Of a DNA stretch of 50,697 nt, positions 15,933-24,525 are shown piece after piece. Position numbers and translations under genes: made by a program. The stretch is from contig NZ_WSFT01000051.1 of the NCBI RefSeq assembly GCF_016820655.1, positions 1 to 50,697 of the forward strand. The letters are read 5' to 3'. Numbering within the stretch: position 1 is the stretch's first letter; each line of letters starts with the position of its first letter. The notes beneath the pieces were generated by a model. That model made no database searches and had not been told where the DNA came from. It saw only the letters and a program-made list of their open reading frames with translations. This DNA is from Anaeromonas frigoriresistens. GTDB taxonomy: Bacteria; Bacillota; Clostridia; Tissierellales; SIT17.

Positions 15933-16613
15933 ATTAAAAAGATAAATAATTTAAAATACTATATATTTATGTCTGTAATAACTTTAATACTAATATTATA
16001 TTTTTCCACACCATTAAAAGACCATATACAAATAAGTACACTTGTATCATTTCTTATAGAAATTAAAGGTAATCCCTATGCACCTATAATATATGTCATT
16101 ATATATATGGTGGCAGTTGCTTTTGCATTACCTGGTATTCCTTTAACATTAATAAGTGGTCCCTTATTTGGCTTATGGTGGGGAACTTTATTAGTATTAA
16201 TAGGTGCTAATTTAGGAGCTCAAATAACATTTCTAATTAGTAGATATTTGGGAAAAGACGTGGTAGAAAAACTTATAAGAACTGATGGCTTTGTATATAA
16301 AATTAGTAATAAGGTAAAAGAAAATGGATTAATGGTTATGTTATATATTAGAATACTTCCGATTTTTCCGTATAATGTTATTAATTATTTGATGGGAATG
16401 ACACCTATTAAATATAGAGACTATACTTTGGGGTCTATATTAGGGATGATTCCTGGGACATTTATATTCGTTTATTTATCTACTACAGCAACTAATATCA
16501 AGGATAATCCTTTAGGAATAGTTATCCCAATTATATTATTTTTATTATTGGCTATAGGAAGTAAGTTAGTGAATAAAAAACAAAACATTCTAAATCCAAA
16601 AGAGTTTAATTAG
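15933..16613 (+). CDS. TVP38/TMEM64 family membrane protein, probable AUU start
   Basis: A DedA/SNARE-associated family protein with about five to six membrane segments, including AFALPGIPLTLISGPLFG and the family signature RILPIFPYNVINYLMG. The only ribosome binding site is AGGAGG at 15920-15925, 7 bases before an ATT that opens IKKINNLKYYIF and leads in frame to the first ATG at 15969, which has no ribosome binding site. The charged KKINN start matches family N-termini, so initiation at AUU is inferred (226 residues). TVP38 proteins are implicated in lipid or membrane transport; the substrate here is unknown. Confidence 0.85.
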   Translation: MKKINNLKYYIFMSVITLILILYFSTPLKDHIQISTLVSFLIEIKGNPYAPIIYVIIYMVAVAFALPGIPLTLISGPLFGLWWGTLLVLIGANLGAQITFLISRYLGKDVVEKLIRTDGFVYKISNKVKENGLMVMLYIRILPIFPYNVINYLMGMTPIKYRDYTLGSILGMIPGTFIFVYLSTTATNIKDNPLGIVIPIILFLLLAIGSKLVNKKQNILNPKEFN

Positions 16614-16668
16614 ATAAACAGGTGTTTTCTTTACTAGCTTTTGATGTTTAAAAAGGAGATTATTTATA

Positions 16669-17580
16669 ATGAATGATTTAAAAGAAATATTACTAGATCC
16701 TATTTTAGGTAAAGTTATATTAGTATCTGTAATTATTGTAACTTTAGTTTTAATTACAAGATTTACAAAGAAAAATTTGAATAAATATATCAAGGAAAAT
16801 GATAATAGATATAAAACCAAAAAGGTAATCAATATACTTGGTTATATTATTGCAATTATATTGATAGTGCTTATTTTTATTGATGATATAAGAGGTGTAA
16901 CTATAACTTTAGGAGTAGCCAGTGCTGGGATAGCTTTTGCACTACAAGAGGTTATAGTCAGTATAGCAGGATGGGTAGCAATATTAACTGGGAATATATA
17001 TAAAGCAGGGGATAGAGTTGAAGTTGGAGGTATAAAAGGAGATGTGATAGATCTTGGAGTTCTTAGAACTACTATTATGGAGGTAGGTCAGTGGGTGAAT
17101 GGAGATCTATATAATGGCAGAATTGTAAGAGTCGCTAATAGCTTTGTGTTTAAGCAACCTGTATTTAATTATTCTGCTAACTTTCCTTTTCTTTGGGATG
17201 AAATAAAAATTCCAATAAAATTTGGTGGAGATTATCTATATGCAAAAGATACCATTAACAATGTAGCTGAAGAGATAATAGGAGATTATGCAAGAGAAGC
17301 TGAGAAACAATGGAAAGTTATGGTTAGAAAATTTCGAATCGAAAATGCTAGTACGAAACCTATGGTAACAATGATAGCAACTGATAATTGGGTAGAATAC
17401 ACATTAAGGTATGTGGTTGATTATAGAAAAAGAAGATATACAAAGGATTTATTGTTTACAAGAATATTAGAAGAAGTACATAAAAGTGGAGATAGGATTG
17501 AATTGGCATCAGCTACATTTGATTTAGTAGGGTTACCTAAATTAGATGTTAATTATAATAAAAAAACAGGAAATTCTTAA
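16669..17580 (+). CDS. MscS-type mechanosensitive ion channel
   Basis: A 303-residue protein with two N-terminal membrane segments, then the pore helix GVASAGIAFALQEVIVSIAG and the beta domain WVAILTGNIYKAGDRVEVGG followed by GDVIDLGVLRTTIME, all characteristic of MscS channels that release solutes on hypo-osmotic shock. AAAAGGAG precedes the ATG. Its last four bases overlap the convergent MBL gene and its C-terminus KKTGNS is encoded by the shared terminator palindrome. Confidence 0.93.
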   Translation: MNDLKEILLDPILGKVILVSVIIVTLVLITRFTKKNLNKYIKENDNRYKTKKVINILGYIIAIILIVLIFIDDIRGVTITLGVASAGIAFALQEVIVSIAGWVAILTGNIYKAGDRVEVGGIKGDVIDLGVLRTTIMEVGQWVNGDLYNGRIVRVANSFVFKQPVFNYSANFPFLWDEIKIPIKFGGDYLYAKDTINNVAEEIIGDYAREAEKQWKVMVRKFRIENASTKPMVTMIATDNWVEYTLRYVVDYRKRRYTKDLLFTRILEEVHKSGDRIELASATFDLVGLPKLDVNYNKKTGNS

Positions 17581-17596
17581 GAATTTCCTGTTTTTT
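17561..17596. terminator. Bidirectional terminator embedded in two coding ends
   Basis: AAAAAACAGGAAATTC and its exact complement flank TTAA, which provides the TAA stop on both strands. Both genes therefore end with the same hexapeptide KKTGNS. Confidence 0.92.
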
Positions 17597-18317
17597 TATC
17601 TACATAGTTATATTGATCTAAAGAACCATTAATCCTCCATACTTTTGTATCTAAATAATTTATTTTCTCAGAAAATTTATGGGATATTTCTATTTTATCT
17701 CCAAAATGCATTGGGATTAGTAAACCAGGTGAAATAGTTTTGGCAAAGTATTCTCCAGCTAAATAGTAATATTCATCTAATCTAGGATCTGCCGGTACAA
17801 ATGCTATATCAATGTCTTTTCCTTTAAGTAAGTCTACTTCTCTTTTATAGTCAACTTCTTCTTTCTTTTGAGTATTTTCGTTATCACTCTTCCAATGCCA
17901 CCAATTTAGATCTCCCGAATGATATATATTCAAGTCATCTACTTTAACAAGATAAGATAATCCCCTATCCGTAGTACCATAAGTTTCAATAGTTATATTA
18001 TCAAACTTTAAAGAGTTATATTTTTCTACAAAATATAGATTTTGATTATGTGTATCTATAAATATATCATCACTTATAATATATTTGATATTAGGATTAT
18101 ACTCGACCCATGTTAATATAACAGGATCAAAATGATCTTTGTGACCGTGGGTAACAAACACAAAAACTTCCTTTTCCTTTCCTATAAAATCATCCATTAA
18201 AGACATATTACCTATGTTTTTATTAGTAATATAATCAAAAATTAAAATATGATTTCTTGTTTCAACTACAAAACCACTATGGTACATATGGGTTATTTTA
18301 GCTTTACCTGTTCTCAT
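17577..18317 (-). CDS. MBL-fold metallohydrolase
   Basis: A 246-residue metallo-beta-lactamase-fold protein with ITHMYHSGFVVETR at the N-terminus, FVTHGHKDHFDPVI (HxHxDH variant), the acidic metal ligand in YHSGDLNWWHW and LLIPMHFGD at the end. It resembles the UPF0173-type group of small MBL hydrolases; the substrate is unknown. The start at 18317 begins the family-like MRTGKAKITHMY; AAGGAGG lies 12 bases upstream, rather far, so a different start is possible. Confidence 0.85.
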   Translation of the reverse strand: MRTGKAKITHMYHSGFVVETRNHILIFDYITNKNIGNMSLMDDFIGKEKEVFVFVTHGHKDHFDPVILTWVEYNPNIKYIISDDIFIDTHNQNLYFVEKYNSLKFDNITIETYGTTDRGLSYLVKVDDLNIYHSGDLNWWHWKSDNENTQKKEEVDYKREVDLLKGKDIDIAFVPADPRLDEYYYLAGEYFAKTISPGLLIPMHFGDKIEISHKFSEKINYLDTKVWRINGSLDQYNYVDKKTGNS

Positions 18318-18417
18318 AAATAGATGAAACCTCCTTAAATTATAATTAATACATCTTATACCCATAATTTGTATTGATAAATTTTATAATAAAAATAAGA
18401 GAAAAGTTAGCTTTTTT

Positions 18418-18666
18418 CTATTTCCGGTTAATATCTTTTGTAGGTCTTATATGGTGATCATATATTTTTTTATATCTATGTACTTCTTTAATACGAGTTT
18501 GTTTTTTATAAGAATCATGTAGATTTTTGACTAATAAAATACTCATAATTATAAGTATTACAGCAAAAGGTAATCTATTACTAATAACAGCAGTTTGTAG
18601 AGTTGATAATACTTGTTCTCCACCTATTAATAATATTGCAGTTACAAACCTTCCATAAAAGCTCAA
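18418..18666 (-). pseudogene. C-terminal remnant of a BCCT-type betaine/choline transporter
   Basis: The open frame reads FVTAILLIGGEQVLSTLQTA, then ISNRLPFAVILIIMSILLVK and a basic tail. This matches the end of BCCT transporters (GGLxALQTA, xALPF, a last helix, then a charged tail), but the preceding eleven or so helices are absent. With no ribosome binding site at the first Met, this is a truncated relic of a compatible-solute importer. Confidence 0.6.
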
Positions 18667-18822
18667 AATATTCTTTAAGGTACGGATGAATCTAACTTGC
18701 CATCCGATGTAATGTTATCTACTACTTACATATAATTTTCCTTTTTCAAATATTATTATAAACATTTAAATAAAAATATACTCTTTATATAAATTATTAA
18801 AATACAATAATTTTCCTATGGG

Positions 18823-18852
18823 TTGACTATGTAGTAAAAAAAGGGGTAATAT
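18823..18852 (+). promoter_or_regulatory. Putative promoter of the rubredoxin gene
   Basis: TTGACT (18823-18828) and TAATAT (18847-18852) with 18-bp spacing, about 35 bp before the start. Confidence 0.5.
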
Positions 18853-18887
18853 TAGAGTTATTAAGTAAATATTAGGAGGAGTTAGAT

Positions 18888-19052
18888 ATGAAAAAGTATA
18901 AATGTACTGTATGTAGTTATATATATAGACCTGAAAGAGGAGATAGGACAAATGACATACCTCCTAATACTAGTTTTGAAGATCTACCTGAGCATTGGAA
19001 ATGTCCTAGATGTAACCAACCTAAAATGGCTTTTGTAGAAATTGAAGATTAA
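18888..19052 (+). CDS. Rubredoxin
   Basis: A 54-residue protein with both iron-ligand pairs, YKCTVCSYIY near the N-terminus and WKCPRCNQPK near the C-terminus, giving the single Fe(Cys)4 site. Normal rubredoxin length. TTAGGAGGAG precedes the ATG and a sigma-A-like promoter lies upstream. Rubredoxins carry electrons to superoxide reductase, rubrerythrin or oxygen reductase in anaerobes; no partner is adjacent. Confidence 0.96.
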   Translation: MKKYKCTVCSYIYRPERGDRTNDIPPNTSFEDLPEHWKCPRCNQPKMAFVEIED

Positions 19053-19346
19053 TATAAAAAATGTAAACTACCTATATTTTATATTCTCATATCTCATATT
19101 TATAGGGATATTATAAACTTTATGACTACCAGCATATAGTTGGTCAGTATAATGCAGAGAAACTAGGAGTATGCGGAGATTTTTAAAATGTACTGAAGAT
19201 AAGTCTTAGTTATTTTTTTCAAACAGTTGGTATAAATGGTGAAGAAATATAAAAAATAATATAAAAGATGGTTGAGCTAATTTTTCTGATATAATAATGA
19301 AATGAACATCATAGAAAAAACAAAATAAGTTTCAAAGGAGAATATT

Positions 19347-20183
19347 ATGATTAATTTAGGAAAAACTCAAGAGTTAATAGTAGACAGATTAGCTTCTCAA
19401 GGTGCTTACTTAAAGTCTACAAAAGATAATGATGATGAGTCTGTTTTATTACCTATGAAAGAAGTAGAAGAAGGAGTTGAAATAGGAGATAAAATCAAAG
19501 TTTTTGTGTATAGAGACTCCAAGGATAGAATTATAGCTACAACTAAAAAGCCAAAATTAACATTGGGAGATATAGGACTATTAGAAGTAGTAGACACTAC
19601 GAATATAGGTGCATTTATGGATTGGGGATTAGAGAAGGATTTGTTTATCCCCTTTAAGGAACAAAGAGGAAAAATTAAGAAGGGTAGAGAATATTTAGTA
19701 GGGACATATATTGATAAGAGTGATAGACTATGTGCCACTATGAATGTATATGATATGTTAGATACAAATTCACCCTATAAAGAAGACGATAAAGTAGAGG
19801 GTATGGTATATAATATTAACCCTGAGATAGGTATTTTTGTTGCAGTAGATAATAAGTACCATGGTTTGATTCCGAAGCAGAGGTTATTTAGAAGCTTTGA
19901 ACTAGGAGAAAAAATAGAAGCGAAGGTGATTAAAGTTAGAAAAGATGGTAAATTAGAACTAACTATAAGAAAAAAAGCATATAAGCAAATAGATGGTGAT
20001 GCAGATAGAATACTATCTAAATTGAAATCTAATGATGGAGTATTAATGATAAATGATAAGAGTGCTCCAGGGAAAATTCAAAGAGAATTAAAAATGAGCA
20101 AGGCATCCTTTAAGAGAGCAGTAGGGAAATTATTAAAAGAAAATAAAATAAAATTTATAGAAGGCGGAATAAAACGATTATAA
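19347..20183 (+). CDS. cvfB: CvfB-type S1 RNA-binding protein
   Basis: A 278-residue protein with consecutive S1-like OB domains: KVFVYRDSKDRIIATTKKP, then IGLLEVVDTTNIGAFMDWGL with LFIPFKEQ, then a third with NINPEIGIFVAVDNKYHGLI, and a C-terminal winged helix (SKASFKRAVGKLLKENKIKF). This order and length match CvfB/YitL, which binds RNA and modulates virulence genes in Staphylococcus. AAAGGAG precedes the start. It is monocistronic with a strong terminator. The 294-bp gap upstream holds only a possible 20-codon coding remnant near 19124-19186. Confidence 0.92.
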   Translation: MINLGKTQELIVDRLASQGAYLKSTKDNDDESVLLPMKEVEEGVEIGDKIKVFVYRDSKDRIIATTKKPKLTLGDIGLLEVVDTTNIGAFMDWGLEKDLFIPFKEQRGKIKKGREYLVGTYIDKSDRLCATMNVYDMLDTNSPYKEDDKVEGMVYNINPEIGIFVAVDNKYHGLIPKQRLFRSFELGEKIEAKVIKVRKDGKLELTIRKKAYKQIDGDADRILSKLKSNDGVLMINDKSAPGKIQRELKMSKASFKRAVGKLLKENKIKFIEGGIKRL

Positions 20184-20211
20184 AATAAGGTGAGATATCT
20201 CACCTTATTTT
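20182..20211. terminator. Intrinsic terminator after cvfB
   Basis: A perfect 30-nt palindrome (arms 20182-20196 and 20197-20211), AAAATAAGGTGAG on the left, overlapping the stop codon. Confidence 0.9.
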
Positions 20212-20340
20212 ATTGGGATTTTTTAATTATAATCTTAACAAGATTTTTCTATAGATTTACTTAAAATTATTGTAAAGATATATCATATCATGTCGATATA
20301 TATAATGCTAAGGAATATATTAAGTAGGAGGAATGTCGAT

Positions 20341-22092
20341 ATGAAGAAGTATTTCAAGAAAAATATTTACAATAAGCTACTAATTATGTGCTTAAGTCTA
20401 TTGATAATACCCAGCATTATCATAGGTTTTGAAGGATATAACACAGCTAAAAAGGAATTAAATGAAAAAGGTAGAGTTATTTTAAAAAATAGCGCTAATC
20501 AGACTATGCAACTAATAGAATCAAAACAAGAAGCAGTAAAAAGTGGAGATTTAGCATTAACAGAGGCTCAAGAAGATGTTAAAGAATTTATACTAGGTAA
20601 GAAGACTGCTGATGGTAAGAGACCTATAAATAAAAACATAGACTTGGGGGAAAATGGATATATTCTTATTTATGATTTAGAAGGAAATGAAGTAGCCCAT
20701 CCATCCCTTGAAGGAGAAAATGTATGGAATGCTGAGGACAAAAGTGGTAATGGTTTTTTATTAGTACAGGATCAAATAGAAAAAGGAAAGAATGGTGGGG
20801 GATATACAGAATATGAATGGACCTTGCCTAACTCTGAAAGAACTGGAAAGAAAATCTCTTATTCAATATTAGATGAAGAGTGGGGATGGGTTGTCGTATC
20901 CGGTACATATGAAATGGATTTTAATAAAGGAGCAAACAAAATTTTATTTGCGATTGGAATTACTATACTTCTAACATTTATTATTGGACTTATAATAATA
21001 ATTTTATTTGCCCGTCATATAACTAGACCTATAAAGAAAATAAGTGAAGGATTAGATAGAGTAGCTAAAGGAGATTTAACTATTGAAGATGTCAATGTTA
21101 AGAATAAAGATGAAACAGGCTTATTAGCAAAATCTTTTAATCAAATGGTAGGTAGTGTTAAGGGTATTTTACTATCAGTTAAAGGTTCTAGTAATACAGT
21201 TTTAGAGTCGTCAGAATCACTAAGAGAGATAACCTTTCAAACTGCAAGAGCTACAGATGAAGTAGCAAATACTATCTCTCAAATAGCAAGTAGTACTAAT
21301 GAACAAGCAAAGGATATTGAAGAAGGATCATTAGAGATAAATAATTTAGGAAATGAAATAGAAGGAATAGCAAAATTAACTGATGAGATGGATGGATTAT
21401 CTAACAAGACAAAGGAATTAACTAATAAGGGGCTTAGTATAATAGAGGAATTGACAAATAAATCTCAAGATAGTGAAAAAGCACAACAAAATGTTGGTAA
21501 TATTGTTGTTAAGCTGAATGATAGCACTAATCAAATAGGAGTAATAACTGATACTATAAGTCAAATATCTGAACAAACAAATCTATTAGCATTAAATGCT
21601 TCTATTGAAGCAGCTAGAGCTGGAGAAGCTGGTAGAGGTTTTGCTGTTGTAGCTGATGAAATTAGAAAATTAGCTGAACAATCCTCTGATGCAATACAAG
21701 GTATTAATGAGATTTTACAAGAAATTCAAAGTAACTCTCAATCAGCAGTATCATCTATTAATGACTCTAAAGATATTGTGGAAGAACAAAATAAATCAGT
21801 GGAAAGTACAAAGAAAATATTTAATGATATATCCCAATCTATCAATGACTTAATAGGAAATATATCTAATGTTACCAATGGAAGTATAAGTATGAATAGC
21901 AGAAAAGAAAATATAATTGGAATGATTGATAACTTATCAGCTATTTCAGAAGAAAATGCAGCTTCTACTCAAGAAGTATCAGCTTCTACTGAAGAACAAG
22001 CAGCTTCTGTAGAAGAAGTTTCAAATTATGCAGAAGAATTGAATCAATTATCTAATACATTATTAGAAGAAGTAAGTAAATTTAAAATATAA
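20341..22092 (+). CDS. Methyl-accepting chemotaxis protein with extracellular Cache domain
   Basis: A 583-residue chemoreceptor. The start at 20341 follows AGGAGG by 9 bases. Order: membrane helix 1 ([18 protein letters not shown]), a single-Cache sensor with [20 protein letters not shown] and [14 protein letters not shown], helix 2 ([20 protein letters not shown]), HAMP ([20 protein letters not shown]), then a methyl-accepting coiled coil with the hairpin tip [20 protein letters not shown]. It signals to CheA/CheW. The Cache domain of this type often binds small carboxylates or amino acids; the ligand is unknown. Confidence 0.95.
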   Translation: MKKYFKKNIYNKLLIMCLSLLIIPSIIIGFEGYNTAKKELNEKGRVILKNSANQTMQLIESKQEAVKSGDLALTEAQEDVKEFILGKKTADGKRPINKNIDLGENGYILIYDLEGNEVAHPSLEGENVWNAEDKSGNGFLLVQDQIEKGKNGGGYTEYEWTLPNSERTGKKISYSILDEEWGWVVVSGTYEMDFNKGANKILFAIGITILLTFIIGLIIIILFARHITRPIKKISEGLDRVAKGDLTIEDVNVKNKDETGLLAKSFNQMVGSVKGILLSVKGSSNTVLESSESLREITFQTARATDEVANTISQIASSTNEQAKDIEEGSLEINNLGNEIEGIAKLTDEMDGLSNKTKELTNKGLSIIEELTNKSQDSEKAQQNVGNIVVKLNDSTNQIGVITDTISQISEQTNLLALNASIEAARAGEAGRGFAVVADEIRKLAEQSSDAIQGINEILQEIQSNSQSAVSSINDSKDIVEEQNKSVESTKKIFNDISQSINDLIGNISNVTNGSISMNSRKENIIGMIDNLSAISEENAASTQEVSASTEEQAASVEEVSNYAEELNQLSNTLLEEVSKFKI

Positions 22093-22104
22093 AGTTAAAA
22101 CTTA

Positions 22105-22134
22105 TAAATAGGTATCCTTGAGGATACCTATTTA
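22105..22134 (+). terminator. Intrinsic terminator after chemoreceptor
   Basis: TAAATAGGTATCC pairs with GGATACCTATTTA around TTGA. Confidence 0.85.
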
Positions 22135-22216
22135 TTTAAATAAATCATGATTATATTAATGTATAAAGGATATAATTAATAATAAGTAATAGTAATTAAT
22201 GAAAAGAGGGGTTTCA

Positions 22217-22606
22217 TTGGAACTTACATTAACTACTCCCGCACTGCTATTTCCAGCTATATCTTTATTATTATTAGCATATACTAATCGGTTTTTAGTA
22301 TTAGCTGAGTTAGTAAGAAAACTAAATGATGAGCATAAAAAAAATCCAAATAAAAATCTATCAGATCAGATAAGAAATTTAAAAAAGAGAATAGATATAA
22401 TTAAAAACATGCAGATACTAGGAGTATCATCCTTCTTTTTATGTGTATTATCTATGTTCATGTTGTTTAGAGAAAGGCAGTTTATAGCAAATCTAGTTTT
22501 TGGAGGTGCATTAATTTTTTTAATGGCTTCACTAGCATTATTACTAAGAGAATTATTTATCTCAATTCATGCATTGAATATTCAGCTAGAGGATTGTAAA
22601 CACTAA
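22217..22606 (+). CDS. DUF2721 membrane protein
   Basis: A 129-residue protein with three membrane segments: ELTLTTPALLFPAISLLLLA at the start, NMQILGVSSFFLCVLSMFML and a final ANLVFGGALIFLMASLALLL. This matches DUF2721. The TTG at 22217 is chosen because AAGAGGGG lies 6 bases upstream and the family starts at ELTLTTP; the ATG at 22199 has no ribosome binding site. Function unknown. Confidence 0.82.
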   Translation: MELTLTTPALLFPAISLLLLAYTNRFLVLAELVRKLNDEHKKNPNKNLSDQIRNLKKRIDIIKNMQILGVSSFFLCVLSMFMLFRERQFIANLVFGGALIFLMASLALLLRELFISIHALNIQLEDCKH

Positions 22607-22687
22607 AATAAAATATATTTCTATATTTTACCTTGTTATATCTGAAGTAATAGTATATAATTATCATAATGCATAAAAATCATTATA

Positions 22688-22735
22688 ATAATAAAGACTT
22701 CAGATGAAAGGTCTTCGTTTGTGGTCTTTTATTTT
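22688..22735 (+). terminator. Hairpin(s) upstream of the DEAD-box helicase gene
   Basis: AATAAAGAC can pair with GTCTTTTATT (one bulge), while an inner AAGAC...GTCTT hairpin competes with it. A T-rich tail follows. It may terminate the DUF2721 transcript or attenuate the helicase gene. Confidence 0.45.
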
Positions 22736-22831
22736 GAAAAAAATATTATTAAATATGTGGAAATTGTAAATAATATTAAATGTATAGATTATGTAAATCA
22801 TAAAGTATTAAAAGTAAGAAAGGAAAATTAA

Positions 22832-24415
22832 ATGAAAACAATAAAATTTAATGAATTAGAAATTAGTAAAGAAATAGAACGGGCAATTAGCGACATGGGC
22901 TTTGAGGAGGCAACTCCAATACAAACAAAGGCTATTCCTGAAATTTTATCAGGAGTAGATGTACTTGGTCAAGCGCAAACAGGAACGGGAAAAACTGTTG
23001 CATTTGGAATACCAGTATTAGAAAGAATTGATACTAATGACAAATCAGTACAAACTTTAATTTTATGTCCTACTAGAGAACTAGCAATACAGGTATCTGA
23101 AGAAATTAAAAGACTAGGTAAATATATACCAGGACTTAAAACTTTACCTGTATATGGAGGTCAACCTATTCAAAGGCAAATCCAAGCTTTAAATAAAGGA
23201 GTGCAAGTAGTAATAGGAACTCCTGGTAGAGTAATGGATCATATGAGAAGAAAAACATTAAAACTTCAAAACCTAAAAATGGTTGTTTTAGATGAAGCAG
23301 ATGAAATGTTAAATATGGGATTCAGAGAAGACATAGAAGAAATTTTAGATGTTACACCAAAACAAAGACAGACTCTGTTATTCTCAGCTACAATACCTAG
23401 AGCTATTTTAGATATAACTAAAAAATATCAGAAGAATGCTAAAACTGTAAAAGTGGTTCATAGAGAGCTTACAGTACCTAACATAGAACAATACTATATA
23501 GAATTAAAGAAAAAGAATAAATTAGAGATACTTACTAGATTAATTGATATACACAATCCTAAATTAAGTCTTATATTTTGTAATACAAAGAGAATGGTTG
23601 ATGAATTAGTTGTTGATTTACAAGGTAGAGGATATTTTGCTGATGCATTACATGGAGATTTAAAACAAACTCAAAGAGATAGAGTTATGAATAGTTTTAG
23701 AAATGGTAATGTAGATATACTTGTAGCTACAGACGTGGCTGCCAGAGGAATCGATGTAGATGATGTTGAAATGGTATTTAATTATGATGTTCCTCAAGAC
23801 GAAGAGTACTACGTTCACAGAATTGGAAGAACTGGAAGAGCAGGAAGAACTGGAAGAGCTTTTACTTTTGTAGTAGGAAAAGAAATTTATAAACTAAAAA
23901 ATATTCAAAAATATACTAAAACAAAAATTTCAAGAGAACAGGCTCCATCAGTTAATGAAGTAGAAGAAGCAAAAGCTGATAAGATATTAAATGAAATTAA
24001 AGAAGTAATAAATAATGAAAAATTATCAAAAGAAGTAAATTATATTGAGAAATTATTAGATGATGAATATACTTCAATTGATATAGCTGCAGCTTTACTT
24101 AATTTATCAATGGGTAGAGTTGAGGAAAAAGAAGATACATCAGATATGGACTTTGGAAATACTGGAGCAGAGCCAGGAATGGTTAGGTTATTTATTAACA
24201 TAGGTAAAAGTCAAAAGGTAAGAGTAAGAGATATATTAGGAGCTATAGCAGGAGAAACGGGGCTTCCTGGAGAAGTTGTAGGTAAAATTGATATATATGA
24301 TAAATTTACCTTTGTAGAAGTACCAAAAGAGAATGGTCAAAAAGTATTAGATGTTATGAAAAATAATAAAATAAAAGGCAAGAAAATAAATATAGAACCA
24401 GCAAATAGTAAGTAA
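22832..24415 (+). CDS. DEAD-box RNA helicase with DbpA-type RNA-binding C-terminus
   Basis: A 527-residue helicase with all core motifs: Q motif GFEEATPIQTKAIP, AQTGTGKT, PTREL, DEAD, SAT and HRIGRTGRAGR. After about residue 370 comes a linker and a C-terminal RRM-like DbpA domain (MVRLFINIGKSQKVRVRDIL, then GEVVGKIDIYDKFTFVEV). This is the layout of DeaD/CshA/DbpA proteins, which remodel rRNA and mRNA, often in the cold. AAGAAAGGA precedes the ATG. The long hairpin-bearing leader suggests post-transcriptional control. Confidence 0.95.
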   Translation: MKTIKFNELEISKEIERAISDMGFEEATPIQTKAIPEILSGVDVLGQAQTGTGKTVAFGIPVLERIDTNDKSVQTLILCPTRELAIQVSEEIKRLGKYIPGLKTLPVYGGQPIQRQIQALNKGVQVVIGTPGRVMDHMRRKTLKLQNLKMVVLDEADEMLNMGFREDIEEILDVTPKQRQTLLFSATIPRAILDITKKYQKNAKTVKVVHRELTVPNIEQYYIELKKKNKLEILTRLIDIHNPKLSLIFCNTKRMVDELVVDLQGRGYFADALHGDLKQTQRDRVMNSFRNGNVDILVATDVAARGIDVDDVEMVFNYDVPQDEEYYVHRIGRTGRAGRTGRAFTFVVGKEIYKLKNIQKYTKTKISREQAPSVNEVEEAKADKILNEIKEVINNEKLSKEVNYIEKLLDDEYTSIDIAAALLNLSMGRVEEKEDTSDMDFGNTGAEPGMVRLFINIGKSQKVRVRDILGAIAGETGLPGEVVGKIDIYDKFTFVEVPKENGQKVLDVMKNNKIKGKKINIEPANSK

Positions 24416-24418
24416 TAT

Positions 24419-24453
24419 AAAACTTTCATTCCTTAAGGAATGAAAGTTTTTTA
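24419..24453 (+). terminator. Intrinsic terminator after helicase
   Basis: AAAACTTTCATTCC pairs with GGAATGAAAGTTTT, followed by TT. Confidence 0.9.
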
Positions 24454-24525
24454 TTTATACTGAATAATACATATAAATTTACTAACAATATTATTATTGT
24501 ATTATTCAATATTGGAGGAAATAAA

